Of a stretch of 64,000 nucleotides of DNA, positions 1 through 7,876 are shown one piece after another. Origin of the DNA: Marinilabiliales bacterium (GTDB lineage: Bacteria; Bacteroidota; Bacteroidia; Bacteroidales; SZUA-534); NCBI GenBank assembly GCA_003512955.1, contig DOTG01000016.1, positions 76,857-140,856 of the forward strand, written 5' to 3'. The notes beneath the pieces are model-generated. The model was not told where the DNA came from. It made no database searches and saw only the letters and a list, made by a program, of their open reading frames with translations. Within the stretch, counting starts at the first letter, position 1. Every line of letters starts with the position of its first letter. The position numbers were made by a program, and so were the translations under genes.

Positions 1-1
1 A

Positions 2-787
2 TTTGAACGATTCGACAGGCATATCTATAAATTGAAACGCGAAGGGCGTGCTGTGGATTATGTAAGTATTTGTTCCCCAAATTATCTGCATGATTCGCAT
101 ATCCGTTTCGCCCTGCGCCAAGGGGCTGATGCTATTTGTGAAAAACCATTGGTGTTGAATCCCTGGAATGTGGATGCGCTTAAAGAGTATGAGCAGGAAA
201 CAGGTAAAAAAGTTTATAATATCCTGCAGCTAAGGCTTCATCCGGCAATTATTGGACTTAAGAAGAAAATTGAGGAAGGTGATCCCAATAAAATTTATGA
301 TGTTGACTTGACCTACATCACCAGCCGGGGTAAGTGGTATCATTTTTCATGGAAAGGCGATGCAACCAAATCGGGCGGTGTAGCTACAAATATCGGCATC
401 CATTTTTTTGATATGCTCACCTGGATTTTTGGAGAGGTGCAGCAGAATGTGGTTCATGAAAGGACCGATAGCCGTTCGGGCGGATTTATTCAGTTGAAAA
501 GAGCCCGGGTTCGCTGGTTTTTAAGCGTTAATTTTGAAGATCTACCGCAACATATTAAAGATAAAGGCCAGCGTACTTACCGTTCCATTGAAATTGAAAA
601 CCGGGAGCTGGAGTTCAGTGAAGGTTTTACCGATTTGCATACCTTAAGCTATCAAGGAATATTGAATAAACAAGGCTTTGGGTTAGACGATGCTGCCACA
701 TCCATTAAAATTGCGCATGAAATTAGAAACGCTCAGGTAAAAGGGCTGGTGGGTGATTATCATCCGATATTAAAAGCTAGAAATTAG
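2..787 (+). CDS. Gfo/Idh/MocA-family nucleotide-sugar dehydrogenase, WlbA/WbpB-like (5' end outside window)
   Basis: The reading frame is open from the first bases, so the N-terminal NAD-binding Rossmann part lies upstream of the window; about 261 residues are visible. The visible part has the family's motif VSICSPNYLH followed by CEKPLVLNP, which holds the conserved EKP lysine of Gfo/Idh/MocA enzymes, and GGVATNIGIHFFD in the C-terminal substrate domain. The wording closely resembles WlbA/WbpB, which oxidises C3 of UDP-GlcNAc uronic acid on the way to UDP-2,3-diamino-2,3-dideoxyglucuronic acids. A TviB-type 6-dehydrogenase that could supply the uronic acid lies downstream, which fits. The matching C3 aminotransferase and acetyltransferase are not seen here and may be upstream. 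Confidence 0.85.
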   Translation, partial: FERFDRHIYKLKREGRAVDYVSICSPNYLHDSHIRFALRQGADAICEKPLVLNPWNVDALKEYEQETGKKVYNILQLRLHPAIIGLKKKIEEGDPNKIYDVDLTYITSRGKWYHFSWKGDATKSGGVATNIGIHFFDMLTWIFGEVQQNVVHERTDSRSGGFIQLKRARVRWFLSVNFEDLPQHIKDKGQRTYRSIEIENRELEFSEGFTDLHTLSYQGILNKQGFGLDDAATSIKIAHEIRNAQVKGLVGDYHPILKARN

Positions 788-809
788 AGTTTAGATATTA
801 GAAAACAAT

Positions 810-1013
810 ATTGTCCGGTAAAAAAAATGTGAATCCGCTACGCGGAACTTAATTTTTTGATATTTATTTGATTTACAATACAAGATCAGCTACACTGAAT
901 TTTTCGACGTAGGCGATTTGATTTATCTAGAAAATAAGCCCGATAGATAAATTACCTTGTAGAGATTATACAAATCAAGCAAACCGGGTTTTGTTAAAAG
1001 TTTTACCGGACAA
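810..1013. mobile_element. MITE-like non-coding element with 13-bp terminal inverted repeats
   Basis: A roughly 204-bp stretch without a credible gene is bounded by perfect inverted repeats, TTGTCCGGTAAAA at 811-823 and its reverse complement at 1001-1013. CAAT occurs immediately outside on both sides (806-809 and 1014-1017), a possible 4-bp target duplication. The flanks look like one interrupted heptamer array (TTAGAGT TTAGATA TTAGAAA on the left, GATTAGAAAA on the right). The ends resemble transposon termini, but no transposase gene is present, so it would have to be moved in trans. It fills most of the gap between the dehydrogenase and the four-helix-bundle gene. Confidence 0.6.
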
Positions 1014-1047
1014 CAATGATTAGAAAATAAATAAAATAAAATAGATA

Positions 1048-1404
1048 ATGCCAACACATTATTTTAAAAATATTATAGCTTGGCAAAAAGCCAGAGAATT
1101 AGTGCCCATCATATATAAATTAGTTAAGAAGTTCCCTGATGATGAAAAATATGCATTGGTTTCTCAAATAAAGCGTGCAACAATTTCAATTTCATCAAAT
1201 ATTGCAGAAGGGAGTGGTAGAAATACAAACGCAGACTTTGCTCATTTTTTTGATATGTCATTAGGAAGTTCATTTGAATTAGAAAGTGAGTTAATAATTA
1301 GTTGTGATTTAGGTTTTATTTCAGAACAACAATTTAACGAAATTCTAATAATTTTAGGAGAGGTTCAGAAGTTAATTATTGGGTTTCAAAAAAACATAAG
1401 GTAA
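1048..1404 (+). CDS. Four-helix-bundle protein (23S rRNA-IVS / S23 type)
   Basis: This 118-residue, all-helical protein belongs to the family first seen in 23S rRNA intervening sequences (TIGR02436 type). Family hallmarks are the opening FKNIIAWQKARELV, the central QIKRATISISSNIAEGSGR and the late LGEVQKLIIGF. The molecular function is unknown; the bundle forms oligomers and is basic. In Bacteroidota these genes are often found alone inside polysaccharide loci, as here, rather than in rRNA. It sits between a MITE-like element and a heptamer repeat array, which suggests an unstable spot. The start is an ATG in an AT-rich leader without a clear Shine-Dalgarno sequence. Confidence 0.85.
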   Translation: MPTHYFKNIIAWQKARELVPIIYKLVKKFPDDEKYALVSQIKRATISISSNIAEGSGRNTNADFAHFFDMSLGSSFELESELIISCDLGFISEQQFNEILIILGEVQKLIIGFQKNIR

Positions 1405-1413
1405 TAGTCAAGT

Positions 1414-1525
1414 TTCTAACTTCTAACTTCTAACTTCTAACTTCTAACTTCTAACTTCTAACTTCTAATCTCTAAATTCTAAACTCTAAACTCTAAACTC
1501 TAAACTCTAAACTCTAAACTCTAAA
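1414..1525. repeat. Array of 16 contiguous 7-bp repeats
   Basis: Seven TTCTAAC units are followed by TTCTAAT, then CTCTAAA, TTCTAAA and six CTCTAAA units, all in exact 7-bp register over 112 bp. The array ends 8 bp before the ATG of the TviB-like gene, so it occupies the position of its promoter or leader. A change in unit number would alter spacing by 7 bp without touching the reading frame. Confidence 0.95.
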
Positions 1526-1533
1526 AATCAATT

Positions 1534-2823
1534 ATGTACCAAAAAATAAAAAACAAACAGGAAAAAATATCCGTTATCGGATTGGGTTATGTGGGGTTGC
1601 CCATCGCCTTGGAATTTGCCAGGAAAGCATCAGTGATTGGTTTTGACATTAAACCCGAACGCATTGAGTTGATGAAAAAGGGGACTGACCCAAGCAATGA
1701 ACTTGAAGCTCACGAATTCGATGGGTGCGACATCCAATTCACGGCCAATGCCGAGGATTTGAAACTGGCTAGGTTCCATATCGTGGCAGTACCAACGCCC
1801 ATCGATAAACACAACCAGCCCGATTTGACCCCATTGTTGGCCGCCACACGTACTGTTGGCAGATATCTTAAAAAAGGGGATTATGTAGTTTATGAATCCA
1901 CGGTGTACCCGGGCTGTACCGAAGAAGATTGTGTCCCCCTGTTAGAAGAATTGTCAGGATTAAAAATGGGCAGCGATTTTAAAGTGGGTTTCTCGCCTGA
2001 GCGGATTAACCCCGGAGATAAAGTACATACCTTGACCACCATCACCAAAGTGGTATCGGGGAACGATGCCGAGACGTTAGTGAATATTGCGCAGGTTTAT
2101 GAAATGGTCATTAAGGCAGGTATCCACAGAGCACCCACCATTAAAGTGGCAGAGGCGGCAAAAATCATCGAAAATACACAGCGCGACGTGAACATAGCTT
2201 TGATGAACGAGCTCTCGCTGATTTTTAACCGGATGGGAATCAATACCTATGATGTGTTGGAAGCTGCCGGAACCAAATGGAATTTTCTGAAATTCTTCCC
2301 CGGGCTGGTTGGCGGGCATTGCATAGGGGTCGATCCTTATTATTTGCTATACAAAGCCAAAGAACTGGGGTATCATGCCAAGATGATTGATTCGGGACGG
2401 TTCATCAACGACAGCATGGGCGGCTATGTGGCCAAACAGCTGGTAAAAAAGATGATTGCAAAAGATATCAATATCAAAGGTGCCCGGGTTTTGGTCATGG
2501 GTGTCACATTTAAAGAAGATGTAAGCGATATCCGGAATTCGAAAGTGGTTGACCTGATAAATGAATTGAAACAGTACAGCATAAAAGTGGACGTGATTGA
2601 CCCGCAGGCTTCGCATCACGAGATTAAAGAAGAATATGGTTTTGATATGGTAAAAACTACTACCGGGAAATATGATGGAGTTGTGGTAGCTGTTCAGCAT
2701 GAAGAATATAAAAACCTTCCCGAATCGTATTTCAAAGAATTGATGAACCCGAATGCCATTTTTGTGGATTTGAAGGGTATCTACCGGAGTAAATTGAATA
2801 ATCTGAATTACTGGAGTTTATAA
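1534..2823 (+). CDS. UDP-N-acetyl-hexosamine 6-dehydrogenase, TviB/WbpA-like (copy A)
   Basis: A 429-residue cytosolic NAD-dependent dehydrogenase that oxidises C6 of a UDP-HexNAc to the uronic acid in two steps. The N-terminal NAD site is GLGYVGLPIA (residues 16-25), ESTVYPGCTEEDC is at 121-133, the catalytic lysine and asparagine lie in EAAKIIEN (207-214), and the catalytic cysteine is C263 in GGHCIGVDP. The GCTEEDC and GFSPERINPGDK wording is that of the TviB branch (UDP-GlcNAc/GalNAc) rather than UDP-glucose dehydrogenase. A close paralogue of identical length occurs at 17987, again directly before the GNAT-ACP-LuxC/E cassette. The product could feed the WlbA-like enzyme at the window edge or the cassette downstream. 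Exact substrate epimer is not decidable from sequence. Confidence 0.9.
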   Translation: MYQKIKNKQEKISVIGLGYVGLPIALEFARKASVIGFDIKPERIELMKKGTDPSNELEAHEFDGCDIQFTANAEDLKLARFHIVAVPTPIDKHNQPDLTPLLAATRTVGRYLKKGDYVVYESTVYPGCTEEDCVPLLEELSGLKMGSDFKVGFSPERINPGDKVHTLTTITKVVSGNDAETLVNIAQVYEMVIKAGIHRAPTIKVAEAAKIIENTQRDVNIALMNELSLIFNRMGINTYDVLEAAGTKWNFLKFFPGLVGGHCIGVDPYYLLYKAKELGYHAKMIDSGRFINDSMGGYVAKQLVKKMIAKDINIKGARVLVMGVTFKEDVSDIRNSKVVDLINELKQYSIKVDVIDPQASHHEIKEEYGFDMVKTTTGKYDGVVVAVQHEEYKNLPESYFKELMNPNAIFVDLKGIYRSKLNNLNYWSL

Positions 2824-2847
2824 ATTAATCAGAACATAAGTATTGAG

Positions 2848-2879
2848 GTGCTGCCCAAAACAGGCGGCACTTTTTTTTC
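2848..2879 (+). terminator. Rho-independent terminator after TviB copy A
   Basis: An 8-bp stem (GTGCTGCC with GGCGGCAC, one G-T pair), 7-nt loop and a run of eight T. It separates the TviB-like gene from the GNAT-ACP cassette, so cassette A should have its own promoter. Copy B shows no equally strong hairpin here. Confidence 0.85.
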
Positions 2880-2894
2880 TCTATAATTATTGCT

Positions 2895-2902
2895 TATTTT
2901 GG
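2895..2902 (+). promoter_or_regulatory. Possible -7 box for cassette A
   Basis: TATTTTGG differs by one base from the Bacteroidota TAnnTTTG box and lies 19 nt before the GNAT start codon. The equivalent spot in copy B has TATTTTAG, and both are followed by a shared AAATTT element. No -33 TTTG is evident. Confidence 0.35.
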
Positions 2903-2921
2903 CATTCAAATTTCTGAGTAC

Positions 2922-3647
2922 ATGAAAATTGTTGAAGCAGTCTGGGAGAAGCGGAATTTAGGAGTAGTATGTAAAGAAATTACGTTCGAAGCCCATGATT
3001 CCTTAGAAGATTTATCAGGAATTAAAGCATTGGTGGAGCATACCGAATACTTGGTGGTTAAAGTGCCCACCCTGCGATATGATTTGAATCAAGCCATTGC
3101 AGCAATGGGGCTTAGTTTTATTGAAGTGAGCATCCATTTTGAATTGATGCTTAAAAATGCACTGCTCTCTGGTTTACAAACCCGGTTGAATAACTCTATT
3201 ACGTATGCTGAAATGGAGGTCAGGGATTTAGAACTTCTTTTTGATGAAATCAGGGATGGTATGTTTGCCTCCGACCGGATATTGCTTGATCCCGCTTTCA
3301 CGTCAGAGCAGGCTGCAAATCGTTATATTCATTGGATTCAGGATGAAATTCAACGCGGAGCCCAGGTTTATAAGATACTGCATAAAAATCAATCCGTTGG
3401 TTTTTTTACCTTTAAAGAGATAAAGGAAGGTATTTATTATCCGTTTTTAGCTGGAATGTATAAAGCTTTTGCTGCATCGGGCCTGGGTTTTACCACCTTG
3501 CGCAAACCCATTGATGAGGCTATCCGCAGAGGTGGTCAAATGATTTCAACCTACACCTCATCGAACAATTTGCCTGTAGTTAGGGCGCACATTCAACAGG
3601 GGTTTTCAATCAGCGGCATGTATTACGTATTTATCAAACATAATTAA
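2922..3647 (+). CDS. GNAT-family N-acyltransferase, WecD-like (copy A)
   Basis: A 241-residue protein whose C-terminal half (about 95-240) has a GNAT fold: FFTFKEIKEGIYYPFLAGMY, then GLGFTTLRKPIDEAI as probable cofactor-binding loop and helix, then SSNNLPVVRAHIQQGF, the usual last GNAT strand and helix. The N-terminal part may bind the sugar. WecD, the enterobacterial relative, acetylates the 4-amino group of dTDP-Fuc4N made by WecE; a WecE homologue closes each cassette, so the same role is likely. What differs is the donor: the next gene is an acyl carrier protein, so the acyl group may come from ACP rather than acetyl-CoA. This is inference. Confidence 0.75.
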   Translation: MKIVEAVWEKRNLGVVCKEITFEAHDSLEDLSGIKALVEHTEYLVVKVPTLRYDLNQAIAAMGLSFIEVSIHFELMLKNALLSGLQTRLNNSITYAEMEVRDLELLFDEIRDGMFASDRILLDPAFTSEQAANRYIHWIQDEIQRGAQVYKILHKNQSVGFFTFKEIKEGIYYPFLAGMYKAFAASGLGFTTLRKPIDEAIRRGGQMISTYTSSNNLPVVRAHIQQGFSISGMYYVFIKHN

Positions 3648-3658
3648 GAACAAAAAGA

Positions 3659-3895
3659 ATGGAAAATCTTTCGAAATACGATCAAGTATTTATCTCCAAC
3701 TTACAAGTTACACAAGGTATGCTTTCAACCCTGACTTACCAATCGGTTCCAGCATGGGATTCAGTTGGGCACATGGGTTTGATTGCTCAATTAGAAGAGG
3801 CTTTTGATATTATGATAGATACCGATGATATCATTGATTTTTCGTCGTACCAAAAAGGAAAAGAAATCATAGCAAAATATGGCATTACCCTCTAG
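3659..3895 (+). CDS. Acyl carrier protein (copy A)
   Basis: A 78-residue stand-alone carrier protein with the phosphopantetheine site WDSVGHMG (Ser35) and the acidic helix that follows (EEAFDIMIDTDDI), typical of ACP/PCP folds. It is not the fatty-acid AcpP, whose motif is DSLD. Its likely charger is the AMP-forming ligase four genes downstream, and its likely clients are the SDR, LuxC and GNAT. It starts 11 bp after the GNAT gene, and its last 17 bp overlap the SDR gene, implying translational coupling. Confidence 0.88.
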   Translation: MENLSKYDQVFISNLQVTQGMLSTLTYQSVPAWDSVGHMGLIAQLEEAFDIMIDTDDIIDFSSYQKGKEIIAKYGITL

Positions 3896-4637
3896 ATTGC
3901 TTGAAAATAGAACGGCTTTGGTTACTGGAAGTAACCGCGGAATTGGAAAGGCCATTGTGGAAGTTTTTGCTGCACAAGGGGCTAATATATGGGCTTGTGC
4001 CCGAAAACAGACGCCTGAGTTTGATGCGTTTATGGAGAAGACAAGTCAATTTTATCAGGTAACCATAAAGCCAATTTATTTTGATTTGATCAACGAAGAG
4101 GAACTTAAACAAGCCTTAAAACCTTTGATTATTAATCGTGAAAAATTGGATATTCTAGTCAATAATGCAGGAATAGCACATGGTGGATTCTTTCAAATGA
4201 CTTCGTTGGCAAAAATAAAAGAGGTTTTTGAAATAAATTTTTTCTCTCAATTGCTACTTATCCAACAATTGGGCAAGCTTATGAAAAGGCAGGGAGCGGG
4301 GAGTATCATTAATATTGCCTCTATTGCCGGATTGGATGCCGAACCCGGTTTTGTGGCTTACGGCACCAGCAAAGCAGCACTAATATATGCCACCAAAACA
4401 TTGGCACTTGAAATGGCAAACGATCATATTCGGGTAAATGCCATTGCCCCAGGTTTGACAGATACTGAAATGGCACAACAAATGGAACATAAAGCAAAAG
4501 AAAATATGGTTGGTAGGAGCTCAAACCATCGAATGGCTACTCCTTATGAGATTGCACAGACTGCGTTATATTTAGCCTCCGATATGTCGGCTTTTGTGAA
4601 TGGTCAAGTGATACGTGTGGACGGAGGGATGAAATAA
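3879..4637 (+). CDS. SDR-family oxidoreductase, FabG-like (copy A)
   Basis: A 252-residue classical short-chain dehydrogenase. TGSNRGIG (16-23) is the nucleotide site, NNAG is at 95-98, and the catalytic Ser148, Tyr161 and Lys165 lie in NIASIAG and YGTSK. The C-terminus ends NGQVIRVDGGM as in FabG. It probably reduces a keto group on an ACP-bound intermediate or on the transketolase product. The overlap with the ACP gene supports an ACP-linked substrate. The gene sits before the transketolase pair in both cassettes. Confidence 0.88.
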   Translation: MALPSRLLENRTALVTGSNRGIGKAIVEVFAAQGANIWACARKQTPEFDAFMEKTSQFYQVTIKPIYFDLINEEELKQALKPLIINREKLDILVNNAGIAHGGFFQMTSLAKIKEVFEINFFSQLLLIQQLGKLMKRQGAGSIINIASIAGLDAEPGFVAYGTSKAALIYATKTLALEMANDHIRVNAIAPGLTDTEMAQQMEHKAKENMVGRSSNHRMATPYEIAQTALYLASDMSAFVNGQVIRVDGGMK

Positions 4638-4644
4638 TTTTAAT

Positions 4645-5487
4645 ATGGAAAAAAGTTTAGAACTTTCAACAATAGGATTAGCCAATAAATTACGAGTTAA
4701 TTCGTTAGAGATGGCTTATGGAACAGGAAATAACGGAAGTCACTTGGGTGGTGGGCTTTCAACTATTGAAATTTTTGCTACACTTTATGGTTCTCTGGTT
4801 AAATACAATACACAAGATGCATTCAATCCTGACCGCGATCGGGTTATTGTAAGCAAAGGGCATTGTGTATTGGCATATTATTCAGCGCTGAATTATGTCG
4901 GTTTTATATCCGGTGAGGAATTAAAAACCTTTGAAGTAAATGGTTCATTCCTTCATGGCCATGCAACCCGCGATTTATCAAGAGGTATCGAATTTTCTGG
5001 CGGGAGTTTAGGAATGGGGCTTCCATATGCGGTGGGTGTGGCTATTGCAGGTAAAAAAAGAAACCGTAACTACCATGTTTACGTGATTGTTGGCGATGGG
5101 GAATGTAACGAAGGTTCGGTCTGGGAATCGTTTATGTCGGCTTCGCACAATCAGCTCGATAATTTTACGGTAATCATTGATGACAATAAACTTCAATATG
5201 ATGGTGAAAGTGAAAAAGTTCTGAATTTAGGAAGTTTGCAAAATAAATTAGAGGCTTTTGGATTCTCAACCCACAATATTGATGGCCATAATGTGGCTCA
5301 ACTTTACGATGCATTAACAAAAAAAGCCCAAGGTAAACCCAATGCCATCATTGCCAATACAGTAAAAGGGAAAGGGGTTTCATTTATGGAACATAAAAAA
5401 GAATGGCATCATTCCCGTTTAACCCAAGAACAATTCGACTTAGCCATATCGGAACAGCCAGTTATTAAAACTATTTCACATGCTTGA
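4645..5487 (+). CDS. Transketolase-like, N-terminal (pyrophosphate-binding) subunit (copy A)
   Basis: A 280-residue protein that corresponds to the PP domain of transketolase only. The thiamine-diphosphate/Mg motif is GDGECNEG (150-157) with the downstream asparagine in DDNKLQYDG; SKGHCVLAYY and HGHATRD are conserved active-site stretches. The 1-deoxyxylulose synthase and full transketolase fold needs the next gene, which supplies the Pyr and C-terminal domains; the two overlap by 8 bp. Such split transketolases transfer two-carbon ketol units between sugars and aldehydes. In this setting the acceptor may be an aldehyde made by LuxC. Confidence 0.9.
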   Translation: MEKSLELSTIGLANKLRVNSLEMAYGTGNNGSHLGGGLSTIEIFATLYGSLVKYNTQDAFNPDRDRVIVSKGHCVLAYYSALNYVGFISGEELKTFEVNGSFLHGHATRDLSRGIEFSGGSLGMGLPYAVGVAIAGKKRNRNYHVYVIVGDGECNEGSVWESFMSASHNQLDNFTVIIDDNKLQYDGESEKVLNLGSLQNKLEAFGFSTHNIDGHNVAQLYDALTKKAQGKPNAIIANTVKGKGVSFMEHKKEWHHSRLTQEQFDLAISEQPVIKTISHA

Positions 5488-6457
5488 ATTCACTTCGGTA
5501 AATCTTAGAACCTGGGCTAAGTTAGGTCAGCGTGGAGCTTTTTTTGGTGTGGCAGTTTTTGAATTAGCTCAGAAATATCCAAATTTGATGATTCTGACTG
5601 CTGATTTAGGATATTTATCTGGCTTGGAGCGTTTTATGAACCAACATCCTGATAAATTTTTAAATATTGGTATTGCAGAACAGAACATGATTGGTGTAAG
5701 TGCCGGTTTGGCCGATGAAGGCAATTTGGTGTATGCCACTACTTATGCAACATTTATTACCATGCGTAGTTGTGAACAAGTGCGTCATTATTTGGGATAC
5801 ATGCAAAGCAATGTCAGAATTGTGGGGTCTGGGGCAGGTTTGGTCATGGGTTTTTCAGGAAACACCCATTATACGATTGAAGATATTTCGATGATACGTG
5901 CCATTCCTAATATCACCATACTATCGCCTGCCGATGCTACCGAATCAGTTAAAGTGGCTTTGGCATCGGCTGCCCACAATGGGCCGGTTTACATCCGGTT
6001 AACTGGTGAATTGAGCAATCCGATGGTTTATAAAGAGGATTATGCTTTTGAAATTGGAAAAGCTGTTACCATAAAAGATACAGGTGACATAACCATTTTT
6101 GCCACAGGCAGCATGGTGTACAATGCTTTAAAAGCAACAGAACTGCTTGAACAAAAAAACATCCATTGCAGGTTGGTGAACATCCATACCATTAAACCCA
6201 TTGACTTGAAATGTATCGCGCAAGCAAACCAACATTCGAAGTTGATGGTTTCAGTGGAAGAACATAACAAAATGGGTGGTTTAGGAGCAACCATAGCCGA
6301 AGAATTGACATCCATGGGGGCTAAGGCCCCACTTTTGAGGTTAGGTATTGACGATACTTTCCGGCATGTGGGCGATTATAAATACAATTTGGAACAAAAC
6401 GGATTATTACCCGAGCAAATAGCCAAAAGCATTGAAAAAAGGATTCTTTCTATTTGA
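5480..6457 (+). CDS. Transketolase-like, Pyr and C-terminal subunit (copy A)
   Basis: A 325-residue partner of the preceding gene. The Pyr domain has the catalytic glutamate Glu67 in GIAEQNM, which activates thiamine diphosphate, followed by TTYATFITMRSCEQVRHYL and GSGAGLVMG. The C-terminal domain ends NGLLPEQIAKSI. Together with the N-terminal subunit it gives one complete enzyme of about 605 residues, close to half the size of typical housekeeping transketolase dimers per chain. The 8-bp ATGCTTGA overlap couples translation and favours equal amounts of both subunits. Confidence 0.9.
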   Translation: MLEFTSVNLRTWAKLGQRGAFFGVAVFELAQKYPNLMILTADLGYLSGLERFMNQHPDKFLNIGIAEQNMIGVSAGLADEGNLVYATTYATFITMRSCEQVRHYLGYMQSNVRIVGSGAGLVMGFSGNTHYTIEDISMIRAIPNITILSPADATESVKVALASAAHNGPVYIRLTGELSNPMVYKEDYAFEIGKAVTIKDTGDITIFATGSMVYNALKATELLEQKNIHCRLVNIHTIKPIDLKCIAQANQHSKLMVSVEEHNKMGGLGATIAEELTSMGAKAPLLRLGIDDTFRHVGDYKYNLEQNGLLPEQIAKSIEKRILSI

Positions 6458-6466
6458 AATTTACCT

Positions 6467-7876
6467 ATGATTTTTAGCGAAAACCATTTAGTTCCTTTTA
6501 ACAATCATCTGGTAGCCATAACCGATGATGGATTCCGGTTTTCGTATGCAGAATTGCAGGGATGGAACAAAGAATTGTATGAACAGGTTGGGCATCGTTG
6601 TTTGGTCTTTAATTTATGTACCAATTCTATAGAATCTTTGGTGGGTTATACCACTTTTATAGGAAATGGCATTGTTCCGTTATTGCTTGATGCCGGTTTG
6701 GATAAAGAACTTCTCGATGAGTTGATCTTGCGTTATCAACCAGAATACCTTTGGATTCCAGAATCGCGTTCCAGTGAATTTTCAAACTATTCTTGTATTT
6801 ATGAATTTAAAGGATATCAGCTTTTAAAAACTTCTTTCAATTGCAACTTTCAATTATATAACGAATTAGCTTTGTTGTTTGCAACCTCAGGTAGTACAGG
6901 GAGCCCAAAATTAGTACGGATAAGTTATCGAAACTTGGAAGCCAATGCACAATCCATTGCCGAATACTTGAACATCACTTCGGACGAGAGGCCTATTACT
7001 GTCCTTCCCATGAATTATTCGTTTGGGTTGTCGATTATCAACAGCCATTTATTAAAAGGAGCTACGTTATTATTGACCAACCGATCTTTAATGGAAAAAG
7101 AGTTTTGGGCTTTGATAAAAAACGAAAAAGCTACCTCGTTTAGCGGTGTTCCGTACACTTTTGAAATGTTACATAAGCTACGTTTTTTCCGGATGGATTT
7201 GCCGTACCTTCGCACGTTGACCCAGGCCGGAGGAAAACTAAACCTCCATTTGACCCAGGAATTTGCCAATTACTGCCAGCAATCAGGGAAACGATTTTTT
7301 GTAATGTACGGACAAACCGAAGCTACTGCACGGATGAGTTACTTACCAAGTGATTGGTCGGTTACTAAGGCAGGAAGTATGGGTATTGCCATCCCTGGTG
7401 GTGAGTTTCATCTGATTGATGAAAATCAAAATATTATTTGGGAACCCAACACTGTTGGTGAATTGGTATATAAAGGATCAAACGTCTCTTTGGGATATGC
7501 CATGGAAAGAACCGACCTGTTAAAAGGAGATGAAAACCAAGGTGTTTTATTTACCGGCGATTTGGCTACCCGCGATGAAGATGGGTGTTATTACATTGTG
7601 GGCCGGAAAAAACGGTTCATAAAACTGTTTGGCAATCGGGTGAATCTGGACGAAACGGAGCAGATTCTGAAGACATTGATCCATGATTGTGCTTGCGTGG
7701 GTGTTGATGACCAAATGATTATTTATATTACTGACGAAGCCCGGATGAAAGAGACGCAAGATTATATTGCTTTGAAAACAGGTATTCATCATAAAGCTTT
7801 TAAGGTCAGATGTATTGACAAGATACCTAAAAACACCTCGGGTAAAACTATTTATTCCAATTTAGAAACCGTATAG
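6467..7876 (+). CDS. AMP-forming acyl ligase, adenylation-domain family (copy A)
   Basis: A 469-residue ANL-superfamily enzyme that activates a carboxylic acid as acyl-AMP and passes it to a thiol. The P-loop-like FATSGSTGSPK is at 138-148, YGQTEATAR is the A5 motif, FTGDLATRDEDG the A7, GRKKRFIKLFGNRVNLDE the A8, and the catalytic lysine is K460 in NTSGKT. It is shorter than acyl-CoA synthetases and closer in size to D-Ala-carrier ligases, in line with loading the ACP of this operon. Substrate is unknown. The stop codon is directly followed by the LuxE start. Confidence 0.88.
   Translation: MIFSENHLVPFNNHLVAITDDGFRFSYAELQGWNKELYEQVGHRCLVFNLCTNSIESLVGYTTFIGNGIVPLLLDAGLDKELLDELILRYQPEYLWIPESRSSEFSNYSCIYEFKGYQLLKTSFNCNFQLYNELALLFATSGSTGSPKLVRISYRNLEANAQSIAEYLNITSDERPITVLPMNYSFGLSIINSHLLKGATLLLTNRSLMEKEFWALIKNEKATSFSGVPYTFEMLHKLRFFRMDLPYLRTLTQAGGKLNLHLTQEFANYCQQSGKRFFVMYGQTEATARMSYLPSDWSVTKAGSMGIAIPGGEFHLIDENQNIIWEPNTVGELVYKGSNVSLGYAMERTDLLKGDENQGVLFTGDLATRDEDGCYYIVGRKKRFIKLFGNRVNLDETEQILKTLIHDCACVGVDDQMIIYITDEARMKETQDYIALKTGIHHKAFKVRCIDKIPKNTSGKTIYSNLETV

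Noticed and set aside
1048..1404. Sign of a 23S rRNA intervening sequence and an rRNA operon
   Set aside because: The four-helix-bundle family is named after such insertions, but no rRNA sequence lies around the gene.
1414..1525. CRISPR array
   Set aside because: The 7-bp units are contiguous without spacers, and no cas gene is in the window.
2077..2700. Long open frames on the - strand inside the TviB-A gene
   Set aside because: They mirror conserved codons of the dehydrogenase, have no recognisable product, and similar shadows occur opposite many other genes here.
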